From Molanna angustata (Eukaryota > Arthropoda > Insecta > Trichoptera > Molannidae), in NCBI GenBank assembly GCA_963576475.1, contig OY754987.1, positions 11,702,347-11,766,346 on the forward strand: a stretch of 64,000 bases of DNA, read 5' to 3'. The position numbers were made by a program, and so were the translations under genes. This document shows positions 11,895-22,235 of the stretch, piece by piece; position 1 is the stretch's first letter, and each line of letters begins with the position of its first letter. Under the pieces are notes generated by a model that saw nothing but the letters and a program-made list of their open reading frames with translations, had not been told where the DNA came from and did no database searches.

Positions 11895-12072
11895 TAAAGA
11901 ATGAATAATGTCCTTGAAACAAGTAGGTATGTATGTACTTACATCCTCATACAATTCCTAAACTAAGCATAAATGCTTTTGCTGTAGGTGAACGAAATCG
12001 GTCGTGGCAGGATTCGAACTCACGACTACTGGATTACTAATCCAGCGCGCTAACCGCTCTGCCACCACCCAT
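11895..12072 (-). mobile_element. SINE family 1 (tRNA-Thr-like), near full length
   Basis: The minus-strand head reads GGTGGCAGAGCGGTTAGCGC (A box), CTGGATTAGTAATCCAG (a stem with loop TTAGTAA, anticodon AGT, so Thr-like), and GAGTTCGAATCC (B box). The shared body is GATTTCGTTCACCTA, AGCATTTATGC and a tail like CTTGTTTCAAGGACATTATT. The T-stem and acceptor stem do not pair properly and the same body follows at 19278, 36659 and 49757, so this is a SINE, not a tRNA gene. Pol III promoter elements are recognisable. Confidence 0.85.
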
Positions 12073-12612
12073 CGTTTGATTTTATGAAATGATGCACACC
12101 CGCACACCTGTAGCTGTTATCCTCACATTGTAGGATATGACGCGACGGTATATTTTTACATCAAATTTGGATCACATCAACGGCAATATACGACCCTCAA
12201 CGTAACAAAGGACTAACAGGGTAATATGTATTTATAATTTTAAATTATATTTATATGGTCAAAATATTGCGTGACAGCTATGTAGTATTGCCACAGCAAT
12301 AAAATATTTCCAGAAAGTTCTATAGTAGGTAGATACTGACTGTATATAAAACCAAAATAGAGACATTCGCAAAGGAGTAAATATTTAATTTGAATTTACA
12401 TTTATGATGAATACACGGTATTCATAATACATGGGTCATAAAAATATTATTTATATACCTATGGGTTTTAAATAACATGAATAAATTAATTAGATATTAA
12501 AAATATGCGACATTTATAATATAAACGGAGTTTATATTTGCTGTGGCAGACGGGTCGGTAGTTGAAAAAATAGCGTGCTAGATTCAATGATAAGATTCAA
12601 TTTGAGTTCGAT
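12073..12612. other. Repeat C scrap and unassigned sequence
   Basis: 12088-12155 carries the repeat C block (CCGCACACCTGTAGC, TCACATTGTAGGATATGACG). The rest, to 12612, is AT-rich and unassigned. Confidence 0.45.
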
Positions 12613-12626
12613 CTTCTTGAATACTT

Positions 12627-12827
12627 TCGCTATCTCACCACCACCTGCTCCGCATATGGGGACTGTCAACGGCCCCTTCGCACAACGCTAGAATGAACAA
12701 CAAAAAAAAAACAATGCATGACACGAAAAGTAGCTCACTGAGCCCTCTAGATTAGCAATCTCGGCACCAAGGTGCAAAAAGAACAATCAGCAAGTGCAAG
12801 TCGAGATTCACACTTGCGGCTAGTCGA
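12627..12827 (-). mobile_element. R1-like LINE, 3' UTR only, with 14-bp duplication
   Basis: This matches the 3' UTR of the R1-like element at 23745-24000, including TGGGGACTGT, CTCTAGATTAGCAATCTCGG and AAAAGTAGCTCA blocks. It is flanked by CTTCTTGAATACTT (12613-12626) and CTTCTTGAATGCTT (12828-12841), 13 of 14 identical. R1 elements commonly make 14-bp target duplications, so this is a severely 5'-truncated insertion reaching only the last 200 bp. It contains no coding sequence. Confidence 0.8.
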
Positions 12828-12840
12828 CTTCTTGAATGCT

Positions 12841-13280
12841 TATTCTTCTCCTTAAGCCCTCCTTCGTTCAGACATAGGCCCCCCCTGAGACCTCCACAGC
12901 TCCCTATCATCCGCCTCCAGCCACTCGTCTTATATCATCAAACCACCTTGTTTGAGGCCTTCCAACACTTCTTTTGCCCGTTCTTGATCGTCATTCTAAC
13001 ACGTTCTTAGTCCATCTGGAGTCTGTGCTTCGGGCGACATGCCCTGCCTAGCTCCACTTCTGCTTGGCAACCTTTTGTACAACGTCGGTTGTATTGGTTT
13101 TCTCTCTTATCCACGAGTTAGTTTTTTTTATCTCTTAACGAAAAACACAGCATTCTCCTTTCCATGGCTATTTCTGTTACTGCTAAGTTATGTAGCATTT
13201 CGTTTGTAAACACAAGAGTTTCACAGCCATATGTCAGTATCGGGAGAACGCAAGCGTCAATGACTTTCTTTTTTTAAGAT
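12841..13280 (-). pseudogene. Decayed RTE-like LINE RT fragment
   Basis: The minus strand reads VLPILTYGCETLVFTNEML followed by MERRMLCFSLRDKK. This is the RTE-type block (VLPxLTYGCETW...MERxMLGxSLRDxxR) after the RT palm. Downstream it decays through several stops toward WRRMIGSCGG, the position where WxRLAQDRxxWR is expected. The R1-like 3'-UTR insert lies against its 3' side. Non-functional. Confidence 0.75.
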
Positions 13281-13369
13281 AATTGACGTACCTACTTCAG
13301 AGACAAAACGCAGCCCATGCTAGACCTCTTCTTCTTTCAATTTACATATCTCACATAAAATACTGGCTT

Positions 13370-13969
13370 AAATTCACAAAGGATATGGAGCATGATTTAT
13401 ACGGAGCACAGAGGAAAATCTGGAAAATGCTACGAAATAAAAAGAAGCCTGTAAACGAGTACAACCAAACGACAAAAATCACTCCATCGGAATGGGAAAA
13501 TTATTTTCAAAACCTCTACAGCACAACCAATCATGAACAAATAACAGAAACAGCACTCACCACCAAGGAAAATATTGAAGAGCTAGATGTGAAGAAAGCA
13601 GTCAAAAATCTGAAAAACCGAAAGGCATCTGGTCTTGATGATATATCAAATGAACTATTAAAGTACTCAGGTGACAGACTGCATCACGAACTTTATCAGC
13701 TAATCTCAAAAATATTTGACTATGCAGATATCCCAACAGAATGGCATACAAGCATCACCATACCAATCTTCAAAAAAGGGGACAAGGCAAACTCGTCTAA
13801 TTACCGAGGTATCTGTCTCTTAAGCTCAGTATTAAAACTCACGACGAGCATAATCAGAACCAAACTAGAGAGACACCTCACAAATAGAGACGAACAGCAG
13901 GGCTTTAGGAAAATCGATCAACATCAGATGCTATTTTTGTCGTTCGACAGATCGCTGAAAAATCAATAG
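13370..13969 (+). pseudogene. LINE RT, N-terminal part before frameshift
   Basis: Reads LYGAQRKIWKML, then EWENYFQNLY, then KNLKNRKASGLDDISNELLK (fingers, motif 1) and TIPIFKKGDKANSSNYRGIC (motif 2). It reaches EQQGFRK, after which the frame is lost near 13912-13918 and ends at a stop at 13967-13969. The open frame nominally extends upstream to 13283 without an ATG; similarity starts near 13388, so the true protein start is absent. The RT resumes in another frame just downstream. Confidence 0.85.
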
Positions 13970-14991
13970 AATATAATAAGGCTGCATATGTGTGCTTCGT
14001 CGACCTCACCAAGGCGTTTGACAGAGTCAGACTGGAGGATATAATAGAAATACTCAATGCAAAGAATACTCCCTCCAACATAGTAAAAATAATCCAAGGA
14101 TTGAATACCGACAGCTTTACTAGAATAAAAACACAGGGCGACCTCACCAATCCAGTCCCAACTCCAATCGGAATAAGACAAGGCGATAGTCTAAGTCCAT
14201 TCCTATTCAACTTAATAATGGACAAACTGATCGAAGAAGTTGTAGACCTAAACCTTGGGTACCGAATGGGAGGTAAAAGAGTCAGTATAGTATGCTACGC
14301 CGACGATGCGGTACTTATCGCAGAATCAGAAGATGACCTTCAAAGGATGCTATACAAACTAAATTATACATCACTTAAATATAATATGATGATATCTACA
14401 GACAAAACAAAGAGTCTCACGATAAGCAAGAACCCGTTGAGATGCAAATTAGTCGTAGAAAATAACATAATAGAGCAAGTGATGGACTTTAAATACCTGG
14501 GAATAGACATCACTAGCAGCGGTAGTCTATACGACGTAACATTAAGACAAGTAAATAAAGCAGCTGCAATATCAGGATGTCTAAAGGAAAGTATATGGAG
14601 GAATAAACACATGAATATCGAAAGCAAAGTCCGAATATATAAAACATGTGTAAGACCCATTGCCACCTACGGAGTAGAGACCAGAGCAGACACAACGAGA
14701 ACAAAATCTCTTCTGAGAACATCAGAGATGAGGACATTGCGATGTATAACCGGAAACACTCTAAGAGACCGAATTCGAAATACCGAAATAAGAAAAAAGT
14801 GTAGTACGGAGGACATCGTCAGATGGGGAAGACAGCGGAGGCGATATTGGAGCTCACATGTAAACAGAATGGCTGAAAATAGACTCCCACGTATCGCTCT
14901 CCAGGAGAACCCAGCTGGAAGAAGACCACCAGGAAGACCTCCAAAGAGATGGCGAGACAGTTGGCAGTCCACATCGCAGGAGACAGAATAG
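13925..14991 (+). pseudogene. LINE RT, palm and thumb after frameshift
   Basis: The frame resumes before 13990 (RQIAEKSIEYNK) and gives the catalytic palm: motif A VCFVDLTKAFDRV, motif B GIRQGDSLSPFLFNLIMDKL, motif C CYADDAVLIAES (the two catalytic aspartates are intact) and FKYLGIDITSSG. Counted from the codon at 13990, YADD is residues 103-106. The C-terminus has TLRDRIRNTEIR and GRRPPGRPPKRWRDSW. The codon at 13990 is GTG inside the domain, so no separate start is implied. The protein would reverse-transcribe its own RNA at a nicked target; this copy cannot because of the frameshift and 5' truncation. Confidence 0.9.
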
Positions 14992-15139
14992 CGGTACAAA
15001 CAGATCTTCGGATCTATGAAAAGGAAGAAGAAGAAGAAGAAGACATAAAATAATTTATTAGCGAGTTTGTTGCCATTTGGCAATTTTTTCCAACTTATCT
15101 AGCGTTTCCAGTCCAGAGATACAAGCATTGTGTGAGATT

Positions 15140-15235
15140 TAATTTATTGTTTAGAATCTCCTCCATTGGGAATCAAACCCAGGACGCTCGGACGGAAGCC
15201 ATATGGCTTTACAACTTTTCCACGGCTGCCACCAG
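15140..15235 (-). mobile_element. Possible tRNA-like SINE head
   Basis: The minus strand has GGTGGCAGCCGTGG and, 40 bases on, CTGGGTTTGATTCCCAATGG, spaced like A and B boxes. The flanking body does not match SINE 1 or 2. It directly follows the LINE tail at 15225-15530. Confidence 0.4.
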
Positions 15236-15530
15236 CTTCTACTCTCTCTCTCCTGCTTACTTTTTTATCCCACATGGTGAGGGGTCAGCTCTCCTTACTG
15301 CGCTCCCTCACTTCGTTCTATACTGAGCATCGTCTTCGGAGATATGACATACTCGCATATCCTCCGCCATCAAGATCTTCCATCGTCTTTTGGGACGCCC
15401 TTTTGGTCTTTTGCCGGGAACTAGATTTTGCAGTGTTACATACGTTTTCTGGTGGTTCTCGTCGAATATGTCCGAACCACCTCAGCCTACTTCCCAATAG
15501 CTTCCAGGCTTCCTTAAAAAATCCGTAAAA
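15225..15530 (-). pseudogene. LINE RT C-terminal fragment
   Basis: The minus strand gives LRWFGHIRREPPENV and, after one frameshift, GKRPKGRPKRRWKILMAEDM then VCHISEDDAQYRTK and RRADPSPCGIKK with a stop. This matches the insect LINE C-terminal pattern (LRWFGHVxRRP...GRPKxRW...EDMRxxxxxxEDAxDRxxWR...ADPA). Only about 100 residues are present, without the catalytic domain. Confidence 0.7.
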
Positions 15531-15734
15531 CCAATAGCTTTTACAAGTTTAAAATTCGCTTTACCTGACAATTTGGATTAATATTGGCTTACCCAGACAA
15601 ACAAAAGAGCACACATTTTTTTAGAAAAACGGAAATATAACAATTTATGAAATATCTATCTCATAATTATAATATATATCACAATTACAATATACAAATT
15701 ATAATATACAATTTATGAATATCTATCTAAACGG
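15531..15734. other. Unassigned AT-rich sequence
   Basis: Near-repeats of AATTTATGAATATCTATCT occur at 15645-15730. Nothing else. Confidence 0.4.
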
Positions 15735-16375
15735 AAAATATAATAATTTATGAAAAAAATATCTTTGACTCCCGACAGGGAAAAAAAAATCCAATGTTTG
15801 CGCATATGCAATAATAAAAATATTCGATTACTTACACATTGGTACAAGTAGGTAAATAAGACAAAAATGACCTTATAAGTCTGGCGCAATTCAGGGGTGA
15901 CTTCTATGCGAAAAATGCATTGTCACCTCAGATATAAGAATTGTAGCTTTCATTATTTACAAAAAACCAATTCTCTCAATAGATGGCGTTACAACAAAAT
16001 AAATAAAAAAAAATAATAAGATTGTTGTTCATAATTTCACCCATAGATGGCTATAGTAAAAATTCCTTATTTTCAAGCGAAAAGAATTTCAGTATTACAA
16101 TATATAGAACTTCCGAAATTGAATTGATAGGGATCTCATTAAAAAGGCATAATTGGTGAACGTTGCGCAAGCGCATAAAGTGATCACGTAAACCAGCCGA
16201 TGACAGGTCGTAAGCCCTGTAGGTGCCTTGATTTCCCGGTTCTCCTACAATAAATATTCCAACTTCGTCTCTATTGAGATAATTAAAAATCTGTTAAAAA
16301 AAATATCTTTGACTCCCGACAGGGAAAAAAATCCAATGTTTGCGCATATGCAATAATAAAAATATTCGATTATAT
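15735..16375 (-). repeat. Repeat A, best uninterrupted copy
   Basis: In reverse orientation this carries the full repeat, and it has no insertion at the TTAA site that is occupied at 30564. The block CTTTGACTCCCGACAGGGAA with GCGCATATGCAATAATAAAA occurs at both ends (about 15755-15835 and 16305-16372) in the same orientation, so the unit is bounded by direct repeats of roughly 80 bp. No coding sequence. It is the empty-site reference for the piggyBac insertion. Confidence 0.85.
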
Positions 16376-16426
16376 ATAATGAGGTACTTTAGGGTTATAG
16401 CATAGATTTTTACATAATATACTAGA

Positions 16427-16474
16427 GTGTTTGGTGCAGACCAATCCTAGGATTGTGACCCAGAAGAAGAAGAG
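16427..16474 (+). mobile_element. LINE 3' end with palindrome and (GAA)n tail
   Basis: GTGTTTGGTGCAGACCAATC, then the palindrome CAATCCTAGGATTG, then a short GAA run. Similar ends are at 37640-37690 (+), 39448-39496 (-) and 55369-55419 (-). These are 3' termini of a LINE family. Confidence 0.6.
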
Positions 16475-16480
16475 ACTATG

Positions 16481-17074
16481 ACCCGAATGCAGAGTCCTAG
16501 CCACCTAAATATTAACTCCTAACCTCACTGGAGTATTAAGTATTCTTAAGTTAGCAATTGCGTGGCAGAGACATCTAACTAAATACTAAATACTACGCCA
16601 AACTTAAGGTCGATGGCGTAGAATCTCACATTATTGTGTATGAAGAAAAGGGTAAGATAGCTTTCTATGGGCTTGATCTATTTTCTGACGTTTGACGTTT
16701 AAAATGTTTTTTGCTATAACAACACAAACATATGTATGTAACCAACTTCACACTGATAGCTTGATGTCTCATGGCATCTCGTATGGATCGCTGAATTGGT
16801 ATTTGATTTGACAAAATTACCAAATACATATTCAATGAAGCCGATAAAATCATCATCCACCGAATAAATCTCGTATTTTAGTATTTAACCACTCGTAAGG
16901 TTCCTCGCTATCAACCTTACTTTTTGACAATTCGCAAATGTTAGTTTACGCCGATGCGCATGCGCTAAGTATATATTGCAATGCAATTCTCATAGAAAAA
17001 CGACGTAGCATCCTCCAGTTAGGAAGCCACGTGATCTCTTAATTTAGTATTTAGGTAGAACTCTGCATTCGGAC
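16481..17074. mobile_element. TIR element, about 0.6 kb, non-autonomous
   Basis: The left end has CCCGAATGCAGAGTCCTAGC...ACCTAAATATTAA. The right end, in reverse complement, has GTCCGAATGCAGAGTTCTAC followed by CTAAATACTAAATT. The inverted ends extend about 35 bp with a few mismatches. No transposase is inside. No clear target duplication was found, so the superfamily is unknown. Confidence 0.6.
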
Positions 17075-18358
17075 CTAGATGTATGTAGTACTCAGTGCAG
17101 AGAGTGAGTCATGGAATATCGAGCGTTTGACGTTTTGGTTGGCAACATATTGCAGTTTTCCTTACATTTCAACACATCCTAAATAATTGTTCTCTAAATC
17201 TTAATAAACAAAGTGTTTTTTTCGACAAATAAATCCGAAAACAATTCACATTAGTCGTTATTCTCTATATTAGAAAAACGATGTGGTCTGACAACGAAAA
17301 CGTCAAAAATTCCCCTGAAAAAGGCATCACTTTACAAAATTTGCTAACTACGACACCTAGTAATTATAATAAAAATCTATGGGTTTAATTTTTGGCAAAA
17401 ACCCAATGGTTTTGAAAGAATACCAAATGAATACGATTTAAGGCTTCTTTTTCTACTTTTTAAAAGTACAGTATATTGAAAAAACTAGGGTTGTTAAATT
17501 ATTTGGTGTAAAGACTTGTTTTTTTCTTGAGTCTTAATTATTAAGTCGTTGTTTTAAGCAGAGGTCTGACGGTGTTTAAACTCTGATAACTTTTACGCTC
17601 GCCGAGTTTTTTACACAAAGAAAAAACTATTCTGTAAGTTTCGTCGCCTTCACAAAAGTACAATGTGAAGTAATTTTCTTTTGGCATACGGAGAAGCTTT
17701 GAGGTGTGCAAAGTTGTTTTCATATTAATAATAGCAAAGTAAATTGTGAAGAGGGTATACTTAGATTTGTTCTGTAATAGAAGTGCTCGGATTTTTTTGT
17801 ATTGCAAGTCTTAAGTGAAAGTTTGGTTATTATTTGAAAATGAATAAGGTATTATTGCATTCATAGAATTATAATAGTACAGAATACTCTTTAGCCAGCA
17901 GTAAATGAGACTGCTTTATGTTGACTAATTTGGTCAACATTTTGCTACGAGCATTCAGTAAGCATTTGGCTGTCTGCGTGATACGTTCTCCAAATAGGGA
18001 ATTTTTTAACTGCTTGCAAAATTATTTTCGGAATAGTTAGCAAAATAGCAAAATTGCTTGCAAAATTATAGCAGAGTCATACATAAATTGACACGAGCCG
18101 GCCAATAAAACGGCTTCACTTTTTTAGCGAGGTATTGTATGGGAATGAGTATTCTATAGTTTTATTATTATTCTATGATTGCATTTAAGATAAAATTTAA
18201 TATAATATATTTATATGTCATGATTTATATTAAAGACTTGATAATGTACTTGTAAGACGAAATAACGATAATGTAAATTTTAAGGATATATATTTTATAT
18301 CATATAACTGAATTGTGAAACTAAATAAAAGTGTGTTATAATGATACGAAGTTATTAG
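17075..18358. other. Unassigned AT-rich sequence
   Basis: Nothing supported. No frame with recognisable protein. Confidence 0.45.
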
Positions 18359-18359
18359 C

Positions 18360-18405
18360 TAGTTGGTGGCAGAGCGGTTAGCGCCCTGCAGGCTAAGCCT
18401 GTAAG
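18360..18405 (+). mobile_element. SINE 1 head, truncated
   Basis: Carries AGTTGGTGGCAGAGCGGTTA then GCGCC, the A-box part of SINE 1. Homology stops before the anticodon arm. Confidence 0.6.
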
Positions 18406-18408
18406 TAG

Positions 18409-18533
18409 ATCTCGACCGATAAATGTCGAGATTAACTGTCAAAATATCGACTAGCCGATATTTTGACAGTTTTGGTAGTCACTAAGCAGATAACGCGTCG
18501 AATCGTTCTCGCCCACTTTATTTGACGGCGAGA
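18409..18533. repeat. Cluster of three perfect short hairpins
   Basis: Arms are ATCTCGAC/GTCGAGAT (18409-18416, 18425-18432), AACTGTCAAAATATCG and its complement (18434-18449, 18456-18471, 6-base loop), and TCTCGCC/GGCGAGA (18508-18514, 18527-18533). GTCGACATGGTCGAC follows near 18538. The region is GC-richer than its surroundings. Confidence 0.85.
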
Positions 18534-18539
18534 TTGGGT

Positions 18540-19254
18540 CGACATGGTCGACATCGAGTCGAGAGACAAGGATCTAACGCCGCCATGTTGAATTAAATGT
18601 CATTTTGTACGCGAACAGTTAAACGACGCCGTTTAAGAGATTCTTCAAACCCTTTAAATATTCCGCGTAATTCATTTATTGCTTATTACCGCGTAACAAA
18701 AGTTTTATATGGTTATATATTTATTGGAAATATGAGTCCGTACATAGATTATAACATTATAATTCTATGCGTCCGTAAATGTTTTCCGTAGGTATAGATT
18801 TGAAATAATTTTTGATTTTGAGAAAGTATTCTTGTAAGCTATTTTATCACATATGTATTTTTACACTCAACAAAAGAAAATTCGGTGTAGTTTTTAGTAA
18901 AAAAAAAATAACACGCTGCTGTCATCACACTTAATAAATTGATCGAAATATAATTAAAAATAATTTTTAAAATTACTCTCAAAACATTCAATAAACACAA
19001 AAGAAGTTAATTTAATCGTATTATAACTTGCTTTCGTGCTTAAAAATATGACCATATTATATTTATTTAACAAATTTGACATTTATTCAAATCATGGGGA
19101 AAATATTGTGTATTGCCATAGATGATAATTCAAAAATGTACCGCAAGCCAGCCCAACTGCGACAAATACTAATACGTGCATTTACGAACTCGACAGCGCT
19201 TGTCATTGTCGTCACGGGCGTAAACATGGCGAGAAGAGCGGCGATACGTTGTCG
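18540..19254. other. Unassigned sequence
   Basis: A moderately GC block to about 18620, then AT-rich DNA, then another balanced block at 19170-19260. No gene supported. Confidence 0.4.
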
Positions 19255-19277
19255 GATCTCGACTTTTTTACTGACTT

Positions 19278-19432
19278 GGCCTGCTGGGTTAGTAATGCAG
19301 TGGTCGCGAGTTCGAATCCTGCCACGATCGATTTCGTTCACCTATTAAATAACAAAATAGTTTTGCTTTGTTAAGGGAATGTATGAGAATGTATATGTAC
19401 TTGTTTCAAGGATATATTGATTCATTTTTAAA
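19278..19432 (+). mobile_element. SINE 1 copy, 5'-truncated
   Basis: Begins in the anticodon arm (GGCCTGCTGGGTTAGTAATG), has the B box GAGTTCGAATCCTGCCACGA and the body GATTTCGTTCACCTATTA, and ends in CTTGTTTCAAGGATATATTG plus an A-rich run. Confidence 0.8.
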
Positions 19433-20164
19433 AAAAAGTTGCGGATGATTTATGTAATGGTAGTGTTTTGCAGAAGATACCTTGATGACCTTCATTTCCC
19501 GCTTTGTCCTTCCAAACCTTAATCTTCAATTAAAACCCTCTACATAACTATATTGTTTGTGTATCTTTTTTATTTTGATGATTATGAACCTCTTTCGATT
19601 TATTTTTTGTTCTATTTTATTCTGTTTACAACTTTTTTTTTCTATAATTTTTTTTTGTACGGTATTCACAGTTTTAATTTGTGGAGAGCATTTTTGATGC
19701 ATGTATTATTCGAGAACTGACGAAATAAATTAATTAGCAATTAATATGTAGAATTGTGTAACTCGCATATCATTGGTCCTACCTATATTTCATAAATATC
19801 GAAAAATATATTGACAACTATTGACGAAGTGGAAATATAACAAAAATCCAAAATTCATGTTCTGCGCAGACAAAGTAATGTATACCATCACAACGTTATC
19901 TCACAATATGGGGTAACCAGAGGCAGATGTGCGGGTGTGAATTACCTTTCCAGTAGCAGAAAGAATAAAACATGCGGGTACACATTCATTATGGGTAAAG
20001 AACCTAATTGCTGAAGTATGCGACATATTATTTAGGCCGTGTATTTTCGATTACGGAATAGGGGAGAGTCATGATTTCACAATATTTAAGCGTATTTTTT
20101 TACGTCAATTTCTTAACGGGTATCATGTAGAGAGTGCACACTGTGAGTTTCGTCATGATGTGTT
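19433..20164. other. Unassigned, with repeat C scrap
   Basis: 19883-19960 matches repeat C (TACCATCACAACG, CACAATATGGGGTAACC, GTGCGGGTGTG). The rest is AT-rich and unassigned. Confidence 0.45.
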
Positions 20165-20165
20165 T

Positions 20166-21245
20166 GTGTGTATGGCGTATGGCGTATGGCGTACGGCGTA
20201 CGGAAAATCTTTTTTGTGTCCTCTCTACAGCCTAAACTGTAAGTCCGATCGACTTCATATTAACATCATATGTGTAAAGTGCATAGACCTAGAGCTGATT
20301 AGTTTTCCACAGACAAATTTTGATTTCTTATCTATGAATTCATCATTTACATTGTTTTTTTTTGTGTCCTCTCTGCATCCCAAACTATAAGTCCGATTGA
20401 CTTCACATTGACATCATATGTGTTAAGTACAAAAACTTAAAGCTGATTAGTTTTCCATAGACAACGGTTAATTTTTTCTCAATGTTTCTTTATGATTTCA
20501 TCTGTTAAAACTGGAAAAATTCTCTCACGACTTGGAAATTAGAGATATTTTAATTTGGTTTCAACTATTTATACAACACCAAGAATCTTCATAAATTTGT
20601 ATTCAAAGTTGGTCAATGTTAAAAGAAAAATATTCAACGGTTTGAAAAATTATATTTTATTTAATGGATATTTGTATGAAACTTATATGTTACAAGAGAA
20701 TTTTTTTATGTTTGGCAATGTTGAGTTCTTTGATTTCATATTGATATGAGAGTATTAATAGCTTGAACTTAGAACTTATTAGCTTTCCATTGATATCATA
20801 AAATTTCTTCATATGATATCACGTGTCAAAATTTTCAAAATGCTCTCTCATTCTTTAAGACAAAATTTACCTGCTTTTATTAAAATATTTCATACAACAT
20901 AAGCATTCTTCACCATACTACATTAATAGTTTGTCTATCTTAATATAAAAATATAGTATCGTTAGAAAATTTGTATTCCTGGTAGTAAAATTTAGAATGA
21001 ATAAAAATATATATATAATAAGATAAATTTCTTATGTATGGAAAAGTTCAGTAATTTGATTTCATGTTGTAGTGTAAAGAGCTTGAACTTAAAACTGATT
21101 TGATTTCCGTAGATAACATAAAATTTCTTCATATGATATCTCGTGTCAAAATTTTCAAAATGCTCTCACATTTTTTAAAACAAAATTTATCTGCTTTTAT
21201 TAAAATATTTCATACAACATAAGCATTCTTTACCATATTGAGATT
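20166..21245 (+). repeat. Degenerate tandem/direct repeats
   Basis: A TATGGCG/TACGGCG heptamer run lies at 20170-20200. Then two copies of a block with GTGTCCTCTCT, AAGTCCGAT(C/T)GACTTCA and GCTGATTAGTTTTCCA lie at 20215-20335 and 20363-20465. A second pair at about 20710-20920 and 21050-21240 shares CATAAAATTTCTTCATATGA and TTATTAAAATATTTCATACA. Probably decayed internal sequence of a repetitive element. Confidence 0.75.
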
Positions 21246-22235
21246 GTCAACATTTCAAGAAGAAAAAATGAATGCTCACTATGGTGTGGAGGGTTTAGTG
21301 TTGGCCATAACCCACTCGTTTCATATTAAGATTTTATCTATTAGGTAGGTATGTTAAATAGTAGTTTTCTGCAATTTTCTCTGTTGATAATATTTTATCT
21401 GCAATTCTTTGCACAGTTACAAATGTTCTTTAAAGTATATAGTCGTCCTTGTGCTATCCCTGAGAAGAAATTTTTATGATAATTTAAAATGGAACTTTTT
21501 GGTGTCAATATTTTATGAGAAAATTAAGTGCAGCGAAAGACGGAAAAGCATTTTAAAAATAATATTATTCAAAATGGAACATCGAAGATTTATTTAAGAT
21601 CTCACAGATGCAGAAGAGAGTGCACTCTTTTGTGCATTAGGATGGAAAGGATTTCAATTTATAACTAAGAAATGTAAAAAAGTTTATGAAATTTGTCTTG
21701 ATAGTATAAAACGTCCAAAGATGAATATCGTCCTCGCTTCTTTGGCATTAAAGTTATTTAAAAATACGGCTTTTTACTCGCTTTTTCTCGGACTGATAAA
21801 TAAAAATTGAAATGATATTCCACTTAAAATAAAATTTAATTCATATATATTTAGATAATTAAATTGCAGACCAGGGCCCACACTGGGCTGTAGCGATAAA
21901 CTGAAGCCTACAAGAGATTTGATTACATCACATATTACTTTCTCAAATATAATAATTTGATGCTATAATACTAATAAAGATTTTTAAAATATTTATGTAT
22001 TTGAAAAATGGGCAACCTGAAAAAATACAAATTTAAATATATAATAAATAAGAATAACATAAGTAATTGTAACTTAATCAGCCCTCCTTTGATTTCATGT
22101 TACATCTTTTTACTCCTGGTTACAAAACAATGAATAACTCTATTGAGGCTCCTGAAAAAGGTCTAATTACTAAATTTTGATTACAAGACCAATATTTTCA
22201 TACCTGAAAATTAGATTTTTTCGGAATTATACACA
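21246..22235. other. Unassigned AT-rich sequence
   Basis: 21270-21330 resembles, in reverse, the CGAGTGGGTTGTGGCCAAC block at 59990. No gene. Confidence 0.45.

Larger units (their letters stand above)
13370..15044 (+). mobile_element. 5'-truncated non-LTR retrotransposon with (GAA)n tail
   Basis: About 1.67 kb of one LINE. The coding sequence begins at EHDLYGAQRKIWKML (about 13388), already inside the region between endonuclease and RT. It runs through the full RT palm to a stop at 14989-14991, then a 3' UTR ending in about five GAA units (15024-15044). No AP-endonuclease or ORF1 is present. A short simple-repeat tail instead of poly-A is typical of RTE-related elements. A second copy of the last 140 bp lies at 36950-37090. 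Confidence 0.85.

Noticed and set aside
14667..15083. Minus-strand 138-codon frame opposite the LINE RT
   Set aside because: It is antisense to a frame with all RT motifs; its leucine/phenylalanine-rich run comes from the GAA tail.
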